From positions 1-33,431 of the forward strand of contig CAUJGC010000515.1 in assembly GCA_963169075.1 (NCBI GenBank): a DNA stretch of 33,431 bases, written 5' to 3'. Under the pieces are notes generated by a model. It was not told the DNA's origin and did no database searches. It was given only the letters and a program-made list of their open reading frames with translations. Origin of the DNA: Myxococcota bacterium (GTDB lineage: Bacteria > Myxococcota_A > Bradymonadia > Bradymonadales > GCA-2716585). Below are positions 25,264-32,452 of the stretch, piece by piece. A program made the position numbers and the translations under genes. How positions within the stretch are numbered: position 1 is the first letter of the stretch; each line of letters opens with the position of its first letter.

Positions 25264-25285
25264 CCGCGCGCTGCGCGCTGCGCGG
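25264..25285 (-). terminator. GC-only hairpin after paralogue 2
   Basis: CCGCGC (25264-25269) and GCGCGG (25280-25285) can pair around a loop made of GCTGCGC-type heptamers, two bases after the stop of the gene at 25288. There is no T-run; it could weaken read-through into paralogue 1. Confidence 0.3.
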
Positions 25286-25287
25286 GG

Positions 25288-25911
25288 TCAGAAACACCCG
25301 CACCCCTGGGAATATGCCGGGGGGACGCGGGGCGGGGGGAGGTCGGGGGTGGGGCGGTCGGGCTCGTCGCACTTGATGCGGCGAAAGAGGACGGGGATCA
25401 CGGGGTTGTGGCCGTCGTCGTTCTGGGAGATGAACTCGGTGCCGTCGGGGCTCAGGGCGCCAGAGAAGGCGTCGGGGTAGTAGCTGCGGAGGTTGCCGCA
25501 GATCGACTCCACCACCTGATAGCTGTGACCTGTGAAGGAGACGTGGTTCTCCTCGAAGCGTCCGGTGGCGGGCATGACGCCCTTGAACTGGTCGCTGACG
25601 CCGTCGCAGGCGGGGGGCTGCTCGACGTGGGTGGGGGCCTCCCAGAAGTGGGAGCGGATCTCGCCGTGCAGGTCGGGGGCGTCGGGATCGGGGCGGCGGA
25701 TGTCCAGGGTGAAGCGGTTCCAGTGATCCCGCAGGTACTGGTGCCCCATCCAGAGGCCCGCGATGGGGTCGGAGCACGCGCGGGCCGGCGGCGGGAGGCG
25801 CTTGCGCTGCTCTTCGACCGTCGCGGTGGAGAGGCCAGGCCACACCATCGCGCCGAGCAGGAGCCCGGCGATGATCCCGAGGAGGCGTCGTTGGAGTGAG
25901 CGCTGGCGCAC
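25288..25911 (-). CDS. Secreted GCGCF-tail protein, paralogue 2
   Basis: This 207-residue protein starts at GTG 25911, without a strong ribosome site, and aligns end to end with the gene at 24609. It shares an N-terminal signal or anchor, ATVEEQRKRLPPPAR, WMGHQYLRDHWNRFTLD, ENHVSFTGHSYQV, YYPDAFSGAL, NDDGHNPVIPVLFRRIKCD, the Pro-rich DLPPPRVPP and the terminal Gly-Cys-Gly-Cys-Phe. The divergent parts are the acidic loop around residues 75-115 and the leader. The pair is a tandem duplication that has drifted, so both copies are probably maintained. The two invariant C-terminal cysteines and others at similar positions suggest disulfides or a processed tail. It lies 59 nt after the LexA-like gene in the same direction. 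Function is unknown. Confidence 0.8.
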   Translation of the reverse strand: MRQRSLQRRLLGIIAGLLLGAMVWPGLSTATVEEQRKRLPPPARACSDPIAGLWMGHQYLRDHWNRFTLDIRRPDPDAPDLHGEIRSHFWEAPTHVEQPPACDGVSDQFKGVMPATGRFEENHVSFTGHSYQVVESICGNLRSYYPDAFSGALSPDGTEFISQNDDGHNPVIPVLFRRIKCDEPDRPTPDLPPPRVPPAYSQGCGCF

Positions 25912-25938
25912 GGCGTCTTCAGGGAGGAGGGGAGGGGA

Positions 25939-25956
25939 GGCGCCTCTTCAGGCGCC
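25939..25956 (-). terminator. Perfect hairpin between the LexA-like gene and paralogue 2
   Basis: GGCGCCT (25939-25945) and AGGCGCC (25950-25956) form a 7-bp stem with a 4-nt loop, 14 nt after the LexA-like stop and 27 nt before the next start. It could end transcription or lie in the leader of paralogue 2. Confidence 0.4.
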
Positions 25957-25970
25957 GACATCCCCCCACT

Positions 25971-26327
25971 CTAGCGTCGATGCGTCGCCGCGTCGAGGGG
26001 GGCGGCGCGGGCGAGGCGCTCGCGGAGGAGGGCGATCTCTGCGAGCAGCTCCTTGCGGGTGAGGAAGGGGCTGGCGTCGGCGTAGCGCAGCGGGCGCACG
26101 CCGCGCGAGATGCCTGGCTCCAGGGTGATGTAGCCCTTGCGGATCAGCGCGGTGAGGTGGTCGTTGATCCCGTTGGTCGAGGCGATGCCGAGGGAGTTGG
26201 CGAGGTCGCGGATCGTCGGGGCGCGCCCCTCCTCGTCGAGCGCCTCGGTGATCGCGTTGAGCAGATCCCGCTGGCGAGGGCTGAGGGGCTTGAGGGGCTC
26301 GTCGTGGGCGTCGAGGTGAGCGTGCAC
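25971..26327 (-). CDS. LexA-type winged-helix DNA-binding protein without a protease domain
   Basis: The 118-residue protein matches the LexA DNA-binding domain across residues 15-78: LSPRQRDLLNAI, an APTIRDLANSLGIAS recognition region, HLTALIRKGYI, and ISRGVRPL, which matches the end of the LexA domain. LexA would continue with a cleavage site and Ser/Lys protease of about 120 residues. Here there is only a short helix (about 90-108), possibly for dimerisation, and a stop. It therefore cannot be a self-cleaving SOS repressor. The GTG at 26327 has an almost ideal GGAGG site. A dyad at 26402-26417 upstream is a likely self-operator. The downstream paralogue pair may be part of its regulon. DNA binding is secure; targets are inferred. 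Confidence 0.8.
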   Translation of the reverse strand: MHAHLDAHDEPLKPLSPRQRDLLNAITEALDEEGRAPTIRDLANSLGIASTNGINDHLTALIRKGYITLEPGISRGVRPLRYADASPFLTRKELLAEIALLRERLARAAPLDAATHRR

Positions 26328-26401
26328 AGGTCCTCCCGTGGGGGTTGAGGTGGTGATCCGTCACCCATCACGGGGGAGATTGCACTCTTGTTCAGAGCGT
26401 G

Positions 26402-26417
26402 ACCAGTGTATACTGGT
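26402..26417. promoter_or_regulatory. Candidate operator/promoter upstream of the LexA-like gene
   Basis: ACCAGT-GTAT-ACTGGT is a perfect 6-bp dyad around four bases. It overlaps a TATACA hexamer on the minus strand that could act as a -10 for the LexA-like gene; no good -35 is visible. A second loose inverted repeat, GTGAT-N9-ATCAC, lies at 26353-26371. The site differs from the classical CTGT-N8-ACAG LexA box. Confidence 0.5.
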
Positions 26418-26458
26418 CCTGGAAGCTATAGATCCACGAGGCGCCGCCGGGAAGAGGC

Positions 26459-26740
26459 TCAGGGGCGCGGCTCCTGATCGCGGGTCCCCTGGGCCTCTTT
26501 GTCGGCTTCGGCCTGGAGGCGCGCGAAGAGGTACTTGAGGATGAAGACGTTGAAGGCGGCCATGACGACGCCTCCGGCGAGGAGGGGGAGTCCTTGTTCG
26601 GCGCCCTGCCAGGTCCACCAGGCGCCCGCGACGAGGGCGATGAGGACGGGTGCCATGAGGACCAGGACGAAGGTCCCCTTGAGGCTCTGGAGGTTCTGTG
26701 GGGGCTCGGGGGCGGGTTTCCGGGAGGGTCGGGGAGGCAT
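26459..26740 (-). CDS. Small two-helix membrane protein
   Basis: The 93-residue protein starts at ATG 26740, 11 nt after the stop of the methyltransferase/reductase gene. A Pro/Lys-rich N-terminus is followed by two hydrophobic helices (about 22-44, GTFVLVLMAPVLIALVAGAW, and about 51-72) and a charged Glu/Lys/Arg tail that probably faces the cytoplasm. The two helices are joined by only a few residues (GAEQG), giving a hairpin in the inner membrane. No family is recognised. Very close spacing suggests co-transcription with the upstream gene. It differs from its neighbours in having no signal peptide and only weakly conserved-looking termini. Confidence 0.65.
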   Translation of the reverse strand: MPPRPSRKPAPEPPQNLQSLKGTFVLVLMAPVLIALVAGAWWTWQGAEQGLPLLAGGVVMAAFNVFILKYLFARLQAEADKEAQGTRDQEPRP

Positions 26741-26751
26741 GGGGCGGGCTC

Positions 26752-28692
26752 TCAGGCGGGGTCGGTGGGTGGTGCGGCGTAGCCGACGCAGGTGAGGATC
26801 TCGAGGGCGGCGGCGTAGCGTTTGAAGGGGGGCATGATGTAGGCGCCGACGACGCGATCGGCGACGGCGAGCAGGGCCTCCTGGGCGATGCGGACGCCTT
26901 CTTGTCGGGCGCGGGGTCCGGGCTCGACGCGTCGCATCCGCTCGCGGATGGGCTCGGGGATCTGCATGCCGGGGACCTCGTTGTGGAGGAACTCGGCGTT
27001 GCGCCAGGAGGCCAGGGGGAGGAGGCCGACGAGGATGGGGAGGTGGAGGTCGCGGGTGTCGTTGAGGAAGCGCTCCAGGACGCGGGGGTCGTAGACGGGC
27101 TGGGTCATGATGAGCTGTGCGCCGGCGTCGCGCTTGGCTTCGAGGCGTCGCAGCTCGCGGTCGTAGTCCAGGGCTGCGGGCTCGGCGCCGCAGGCGGCGA
27201 AGAAGGAGGTGGGGGCGCCCATGGGCTTGCCCGCGGGGTCGAGGCCGCGGTTGAGGCCCTGGATCATGCGGAGGAGCCCCACCGAGTCGAGGTCGTAGAC
27301 GCCGGTGGCGTGGGGGTAGTCGCCCATCTTGGGGGGGTCGCCGGTGACCACGACGAGGTTGCGGACGCCGAGGACGTGGTTGGCGAGGAGATCGGACTGG
27401 AGGCCGAGGAGGTTGCGGTCGCGGCAGCACATGTGGAGGATGACCTCCATGCCGAGCTGCTGCTGGGTGAGGATGCCGAGGGCCTGGTTGGACATGCGGA
27501 CGGTGGCGCGGGGTCCGTCTGCGATGTTGATGACATCGACGCCGTGGGCCTGGAGCATCCGGGCGGCCTGGATGGACTCGGCGGGGTCGATGCCTGCGGG
27601 CGGGTTGACCTCGACGCTGACGACGAAGCTCTCGGGGGAGAGGGGGAGGGGGTTGTGGGCGGCGTTGACGCGCTCGCGCCAGACGCGGTCGATCTTGGCG
27701 GCGAGCGCGGAGCGCTGGGGGACGGGGATGGGCTCGACGCCGCCGAGGGCGGCGCGGTGGCGGACCTGGGAGGTCTCTCCGACCTCGATCTCGGCGGGCC
27801 CCGGGCTGACGGCGCGGGCGGCGTTGGCGATGCGGGCGATGTGCTCGGGGCCGGTGCCGCAGCAGCCGCCGACGATGGAGACGCCGATCTCGAAGAAGCG
27901 CCGGGCGTAGACGCCGAAGTACTCGGGGGTGGCCATGTAGATCATGCGATCGTCCTGCTTTCGCGGGTATCCCGCGTTGGGCATGATGGAGATCGGGATC
28001 TCGTGGTTGAGCATCTGCTGGGCGACGCTGAAGAGGAGCTTGGGGCCTTCGATGCAGTTGGCGCCTGCGACGTCGGCGCCGAGGTCTTTGAGGACCTCGA
28101 CGACGCGGCCCGGGTCGGCGCCGTCGCCGGTGCGCTCCTCGGCGTCGAAGGAGGCCTGGGCGACGATGGGGAGGGAGGTGATGGAGCGGGCGACCTCCAG
28201 GGCGAGGCGCAGCTCGGAGAGGAGGCGGAAGGTCTCCAGGATGATGAGGTCCACGCCGGCGTGGACGAGGGCGCTGATCTGCTCCCGGAAGGCGTCCTGG
28301 ACGCTCTCCAGCTCGCGCCGGGTCATCACGCCGGGGGTGAGCCCGGAGGGGCCGACGGCGCCTGAGACGAAGGCGCGCCCCTCGGCGGCGTCGCGGGCGA
28401 TCTGGACGGCGGCGGCGTTGATCGCGCCGACCTGATCCCCGAGGCCGTGCCTGCCGAGCTTGATGCGGTTGGCCGCGAAGGTGTGCGTCTCGATGAGCTG
28501 GGCGCCCGCGGCGAGGTAGTCTTCGTGGACGCGCCGGACGAGGGTGGGGTTGCTGAGGCAGACCTCCTCGAAGGAGCGGTTGACGAAGACGCCGCGCTCG
28601 TAGAGCTGGGTGCCCAGGGCGCCGTCCGCGACGAGGGGTCCGCGGGCCAGCGCGTCGAGGAGAGAGGGCTGGGGATGTATGATCTGGGACAT
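26752..28692 (-). CDS. Bifunctional homocysteine S-methyltransferase / 5,10-methylenetetrahydrofolate reductase
   Basis: The 646-residue protein is a known fusion type (YitJ-like). Residues about 1-300 are a zinc-dependent homocysteine methyltransferase barrel: DGALGTQL near 23-30, GANC with Cys213 and GGCCGTG with Cys277/Cys278, the three zinc-binding cysteines. Residues about 355-640 are a MetF-like flavin reductase with EVNPPAG, NIADGPRATVRMSN, LVVVTGDPP and MTQPVYD. It could make 5-methyl-THF and pass the methyl to homocysteine to give methionine. It lacks the B12 and AdoMet domains of MetH. The ATG at 28692 has AAGGAG five bases upstream. It is divergent from the pseudokinase gene and co-directional with a small membrane-protein gene. 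No SAM riboswitch was seen in the leader. Confidence 0.88.
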   Translation of the reverse strand: MSQIIHPQPSLLDALARGPLVADGALGTQLYERGVFVNRSFEEVCLSNPTLVRRVHEDYLAAGAQLIETHTFAANRIKLGRHGLGDQVGAINAAAVQIARDAAEGRAFVSGAVGPSGLTPGVMTRRELESVQDAFREQISALVHAGVDLIILETFRLLSELRLALEVARSITSLPIVAQASFDAEERTGDGADPGRVVEVLKDLGADVAGANCIEGPKLLFSVAQQMLNHEIPISIMPNAGYPRKQDDRMIYMATPEYFGVYARRFFEIGVSIVGGCCGTGPEHIARIANAARAVSPGPAEIEVGETSQVRHRAALGGVEPIPVPQRSALAAKIDRVWRERVNAAHNPLPLSPESFVVSVEVNPPAGIDPAESIQAARMLQAHGVDVINIADGPRATVRMSNQALGILTQQQLGMEVILHMCCRDRNLLGLQSDLLANHVLGVRNLVVVTGDPPKMGDYPHATGVYDLDSVGLLRMIQGLNRGLDPAGKPMGAPTSFFAACGAEPAALDYDRELRRLEAKRDAGAQLIMTQPVYDPRVLERFLNDTRDLHLPILVGLLPLASWRNAEFLHNEVPGMQIPEPIRERMRRVEPGPRARQEGVRIAQEALLAVADRVVGAYIMPPFKRYAAALEILTCVGYAAPPTDPA

Positions 28693-28767
28693 GCGTGCTC
28701 CTTGTCCCCCCGCACACCCTTTACGACGAAGCGACGCGGAGGTCTACCCCTTGCGCGCGCGCTGGCG

Positions 28768-28796
28768 TGGACAGCGGGTGCGGAGCGGGTTACAAA
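28768..28796 (+). promoter_or_regulatory. Candidate promoter for the pseudokinase gene
   Basis: TGGACA at 28768-28773 matches the -35 consensus at five of six positions and TACAAA at 28791-28796 the -10 at four of six, with 17 nt between. Transcription would start near 28803, about 42 nt before the TTG start. The site lies in the 152-nt divergent gap with the methyltransferase/reductase gene. Confidence 0.5.
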
Positions 28797-28844
28797 AAAG
28801 GGTGGCGGGTGCGAGCATGGGCCCTGAAAGGTGGAGCATCATCA

Positions 28845-31800
28845 TTGCGAGAGAGCAAGCGCGTCGCGCAGAGCCCCCAGCCTGGCGAGCTGATCGCCGG
28901 GCGCTTTCGCCTCATTGAGCGCCTCAGCTGGGAGCGCGGCGCGGGGATCTTCCGCGCCTACCAGGAGGATCGGGATCGCTTCGTCGCGCTGCGCCTCTGG
29001 CGTCAGGGCGCGCGGGACGGCGAGCGCGTGGCGCGCTTTCGCCTTTTGGCGCTGCGCCTGAGCCAGCGCACCGATCCGCACACCATCCGGGTGCTGGACT
29101 ACGGCGAGGCCGGGGATCACCTCCTCTACCTGGCGATGGAGCTGCTGGAGGGGCAGACCCTCGCGGAGCGTCTCCAGGCGGGGCCGCTGCCGCCTGCCGA
29201 GGCGCAGGAGGTGCTGCGTCAGATCGCGCTGGGCTTGCGCGAGGCCCACGCGCAGGAGCTTCCCCACGGGGATCTCCACCCGGCCCACATCTATCTGGAG
29301 CGGGCCGCGACGCTGGACGAGCCGCCGCGGGTCAAGGTGCTGGACTTCGGGCTGGATCAGCTGGCGCGTGACGCCGCGCTGGACCCGGAGGCGGAGCCTC
29401 CGCTGCACCTGCCGCTCTACCGGGCGCCGGAGCAGCTGCTCGGGGAGGAGGAGACGCCGGCTTCAGACATCTACGCGCTGGGGCACCTGCTGGCGACGAT
29501 GCTCACGGGGCAGGCTCCGCTGGAGGGCGGCGATCTCATGGGGGTGATCCAGGGGCACCTGGACGGTCGGGAGGCATCGCTGCCGCCTGCGCTGGAGCGG
29601 CACCTGCTGGCGGTGGTGGTGCGGCGCGCCGCGGCGCGCCATCCCATTGAGCGCTTCCCCACCGCCCAGGCCCTCCTGGACTTCCTCCAGAGCGTGCCCC
29701 AGGAGGCCCCTGGGGCCTCCTGGGAGGCCTCGGAGCTGGCGCTTGAGGTCGCGGCCCTCGCCTTCCACACACCGGGCCTCCTGAGCCTCTCCAGGCTGGA
29801 GGCGCGGCGCCCGGAGCGCGCCGCCGAGCTGTGCTGGCTTGGGGGGCACCTCAACGCCGTCGCGGCAGGCGAGGGGGCGCGCCTCCTGCTCCTGACGGGG
29901 AGGACGGGGTGGGGGAAGACCTTTGTGCTGCGCGCCTTCTGCGAGGAGCTGAGGCGGGTGGCCGCCGGGGAGGGCGCGCCCCTCTTCCTGCTGGAGCGCC
30001 CGCCGGGGCAGGCGCGGGTCGTCGGGGGGCTCTGGATGGATCTGGAGCGGCTGCTGGGGATCGAGGCGGGGGACTCCTCCTCGCTCTCGCGCCATGTGCG
30101 CCGGGCGCTCCACGACATCTCCTCGGTGCATGAGGTCCACGTCCAGACCATCCTGCGCCTCCTGCGCCACGATCCCGAGCTGCGGACGGCCTTCAGCGAG
30201 CTGCGGGATCGACGCGGCGAGCTCTTCGACGCGCTCCGCAAGCCCTTCCTCTCTCTGGCGCGGCGGCGCGTCCTGGTCTGGTGCCTGGAGGATCTGCACC
30301 ACGCCGAGCCGCTCCTCCTGCACTTCCTGGTGGATCTGCTCCACCACCTGCGGCCGGACCTGCGCCTGCTGATCGTCGGGACGCTCGACCTGGAGGAGAT
30401 CTCCAGGGGGTCGGTGGGCGCGCAGGCGTTGAACGTCCTCCAGCGCGCCCCGTCGTCGCTGGTGGTGCGGCGCCGCGTCGGCGGGCTGGAGCTGGATGGC
30501 GTCGAGCACCTTTTGCGCGACCTCCTGGGCGCGCCGGTCACGCGGCGCCTCGCCCAGCACCTCCGCCTCCACACCGGCGGTCAGCCGCGCTTCCTCCGGG
30601 AGGCGGCGCGTCACCTCGCCGCCTCCGGCGCCATCCACCTCAGCCACGAGGGGGTCTTTGACGCCTCGGACGCGGCGCCGCTCCCGCTCCCGGTGCGGCT
30701 GGAGGAGCTGCTCCTCCAGCGCCTCTACGGGCCGCGCGGCGAGGAGACGCAGCTCTTGAAGGTGCTGGAGGCGCTGGCGCTGCTGGGCGAGGAGGTGCCG
30801 GAGGAGCTGCCGCTGCGGCTGGGCGGCCCCTTCGGGCCCGAGGAGCGACAGGCCCTCCTCCGGGAGGGCGTGAAGGCGGATCTCCTCCGCTGCGAGGCGG
30901 GCCTGCTGCGCTTCTCCGTCCCGGCCCTCCAGCGCGCGCTCTACGAGGAGCAGCTGCGGCGCGCCCGCGTCGGCGGCGCGCTGGGCCTCGCCGCCCAGCG
31001 CGTCGCCGAGGAGGCCGCCAGCCTCCTGGATCGCCACGCCCCCGAGCTGGGCGGCCCGACGCTCCGCCGGGCCGCCCAGCTGTGGAGCGTCGCCGGTCAC
31101 CCCCGCCAGGCTGCGGAGGTTCACCTCCGCGCCGCCGAGAATGACTACCGCACCTTCCAGATGGAGTCGGCGCTGGAGCACTACCTGGAGGCCTGGCAGG
31201 TCCTCCAGGCGCTCCCGCCGCAGGCCCTCCCGCCCAGCCAGCCGGCCCTCGCGCTGCTCCGCATCGGGGAGCTCTACGGCGCGCTCGGAGAGAGCGCCGT
31301 GGCGGAGGACTTCCTGCGGCGCGCACGCGAGGCAGCCCAGGCGTGGCGCACCCCGGACGCCCTCTCGCTGGAGGCCCGCGCCGCGCACCTCCAGAGCGAG
31401 CTGGCCCTCCAGCGCGACGACCGCCCCCGCGCCGCGACGCTCCTCCAGGAGGCCCGCGCCCTCTACCACCACGCCGGGGACGAGGGTGGCCTCACGCGGG
31501 CCACCATCGATCGCGCCTGGCTTGACGCGCTGGACGGCGAGCGCGGCGACGCGCTGGAGCGGCTGCTGGAGGCTCAGGTGCTCAGCGAGGTCCTCGGCAG
31601 CGACGCCCTCCAGGCCCGCGCCGCCCTCATCCTCGCCCGGGTCCGGCTGCGCCAGGGCGAGCTGGGGCTCGCCCTGCGCGACGTCCGCAAGGCCATGACC
31701 CTCTACAGCGCCCTCGGGGAGATCCACGGCCACGCGGTCGCGGGGTTCGTCCTCGGCAAGACCCTCCTCCTCCACATGCGCCCGGCGGAGGCGCGTGAGG

Positions 31801-32450
31801 CCCTCCTCGGCGCCCTGGACGCCTTCCTCCGGGTGGGGGACCACCCGGGCACCCGCGCGGCGCGCCTCGTCCTGGCGGCGGCCTGCGCCGCCGAAGGCGA
31901 CCTGATCGCCGCCCGGCGCGAGCTGGAGCACCACCCCACAGCCCCCGAGCTGCGCCTCGCCTGGATCGACCTCCTCGCCTACGGCGCCCTCATGCGCCTG
32001 CGCCGCCGCGAGCAGGCCCAGGCCGCAGCCGCCCTCGCCGCCGCCGAGCAGCACTACGAGGCGCTGGAGCGCCGCCTCTCCGACGAGGACGCCAGCCGCG
32101 TCGGCGCCAAGCGCGCGATCCTCCTCGGCCTCGCAGGGGAGCAGGCCGAGGCGCTCGCCCTCCTGGCCCAGCAACCCCCCTCGCCTTGGACCGCGCTGCT
32201 CCAGGGGTGGCTCCAGGGCCACCTCCCCCCCGCGCCCGACGCCCCCAGCGTCCGCCTCGCGCTCCTCCGCAGCGCCGCCGCTGTGGATCTCGCGCCCGCC
32301 GAGGCACGCCGCGACCTCCTGCAGGAAGGCGCGCGCCTCGCCTTGAGCGTCGGGCTCGCACACCGCGCCTTCGCCTTCCGCTTCGCGCTGGAGCAGCCTC
32401 CAGACAACAACCCCCTTGGACATCGCCTCCCCCTCCTCATCGGCTGGTAG
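28845..32450 (+). CDS. Pseudokinase with intact STAND/AAA_16 ATPase and TPR repeats
   Basis: The TTG at 28845 is chosen because GGAG ends eight bases upstream and the kinase fold starts 15 residues in; in-frame codons further upstream lack such a site. The 1201-residue protein has a Hanks-kinase fold in residues about 15-270, but the key residues are changed. The Gly-rich loop reads LSWERGAGIF, the beta-3 lysine is Arg50 in VALR, and the catalytic loop reads HGDLHPAH, keeping Asp143 but losing the lysine and asparagine. DFG (Asp167) and APEQ remain. The ATPase region has an intact P-loop GRTGWGKT with Lys358 and a Walker-B-like LVWCLEDLHHAE. The C-terminal half (about 760-1200) is TPR-like. 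It is probably a scaffold or ATP-driven sensor rather than an active kinase. A second kinase-like gene starts 2 nt later. Confidence 0.85.
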   Translation: MRESKRVAQSPQPGELIAGRFRLIERLSWERGAGIFRAYQEDRDRFVALRLWRQGARDGERVARFRLLALRLSQRTDPHTIRVLDYGEAGDHLLYLAMELLEGQTLAERLQAGPLPPAEAQEVLRQIALGLREAHAQELPHGDLHPAHIYLERAATLDEPPRVKVLDFGLDQLARDAALDPEAEPPLHLPLYRAPEQLLGEEETPASDIYALGHLLATMLTGQAPLEGGDLMGVIQGHLDGREASLPPALERHLLAVVVRRAAARHPIERFPTAQALLDFLQSVPQEAPGASWEASELALEVAALAFHTPGLLSLSRLEARRPERAAELCWLGGHLNAVAAGEGARLLLLTGRTGWGKTFVLRAFCEELRRVAAGEGAPLFLLERPPGQARVVGGLWMDLERLLGIEAGDSSSLSRHVRRALHDISSVHEVHVQTILRLLRHDPELRTAFSELRDRRGELFDALRKPFLSLARRRVLVWCLEDLHHAEPLLLHFLVDLLHHLRPDLRLLIVGTLDLEEISRGSVGAQALNVLQRAPSSLVVRRRVGGLELDGVEHLLRDLLGAPVTRRLAQHLRLHTGGQPRFLREAARHLAASGAIHLSHEGVFDASDAAPLPLPVRLEELLLQRLYGPRGEETQLLKVLEALALLGEEVPEELPLRLGGPFGPEERQALLREGVKADLLRCEAGLLRFSVPALQRALYEEQLRRARVGGALGLAAQRVAEEAASLLDRHAPELGGPTLRRAAQLWSVAGHPRQAAEVHLRAAENDYRTFQMESALEHYLEAWQVLQALPPQALPPSQPALALLRIGELYGALGESAVAEDFLRRAREAAQAWRTPDALSLEARAAHLQSELALQRDDRPRAATLLQEARALYHHAGDEGGLTRATIDRAWLDALDGERGDALERLLEAQVLSEVLGSDALQARAALILARVRLRQGELGLALRDVRKAMTLYSALGEIHGHAVAGFVLGKTLLLHMRPAEAREALLGALDAFLRVGDHPGTRAARLVLAAACAAEGDLIAARRELEHHPTAPELRLAWIDLLAYGALMRLRRREQAQAAAALAAAEQHYEALERRLSDEDASRVGAKRAILLGLAGEQAEALALLAQQPPSPWTALLQGWLQGHLPPAPDAPSVRLALLRSAAAVDLAPAEARRDLLQEGARLALSVGLAHRAFAFRFALEQPPDNNPLGHRLPLLIGW

Positions 32451-32452
32451 CT

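Noticed and set aside
26698-28365. Long plus-strand open frame opposite the methyltransferase/reductase gene
   Set aside because: Low-complexity Gly/Ala/Asp/Val composition; the minus-strand protein has intact zinc cysteines and flavin-reductase motifs.
28693-28800. SAM riboswitch or similar leader upstream of the methyltransferase/reductase gene
   Set aside because: The leader is short and no conserved helix set of SAM or cobalamin riboswitches could be seen.
28695-28844. Upstream start for the pseudokinase
   Set aside because: The added residues are unlike kinase sequence and would span the predicted promoter at 28768-28796.
29463-32423. Long minus-strand open frame opposite the pseudokinase gene
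   Set aside because: No recognisable fold and composition typical of a shadow frame; the plus strand has P-loop and kinase motifs and a good ribosome site.
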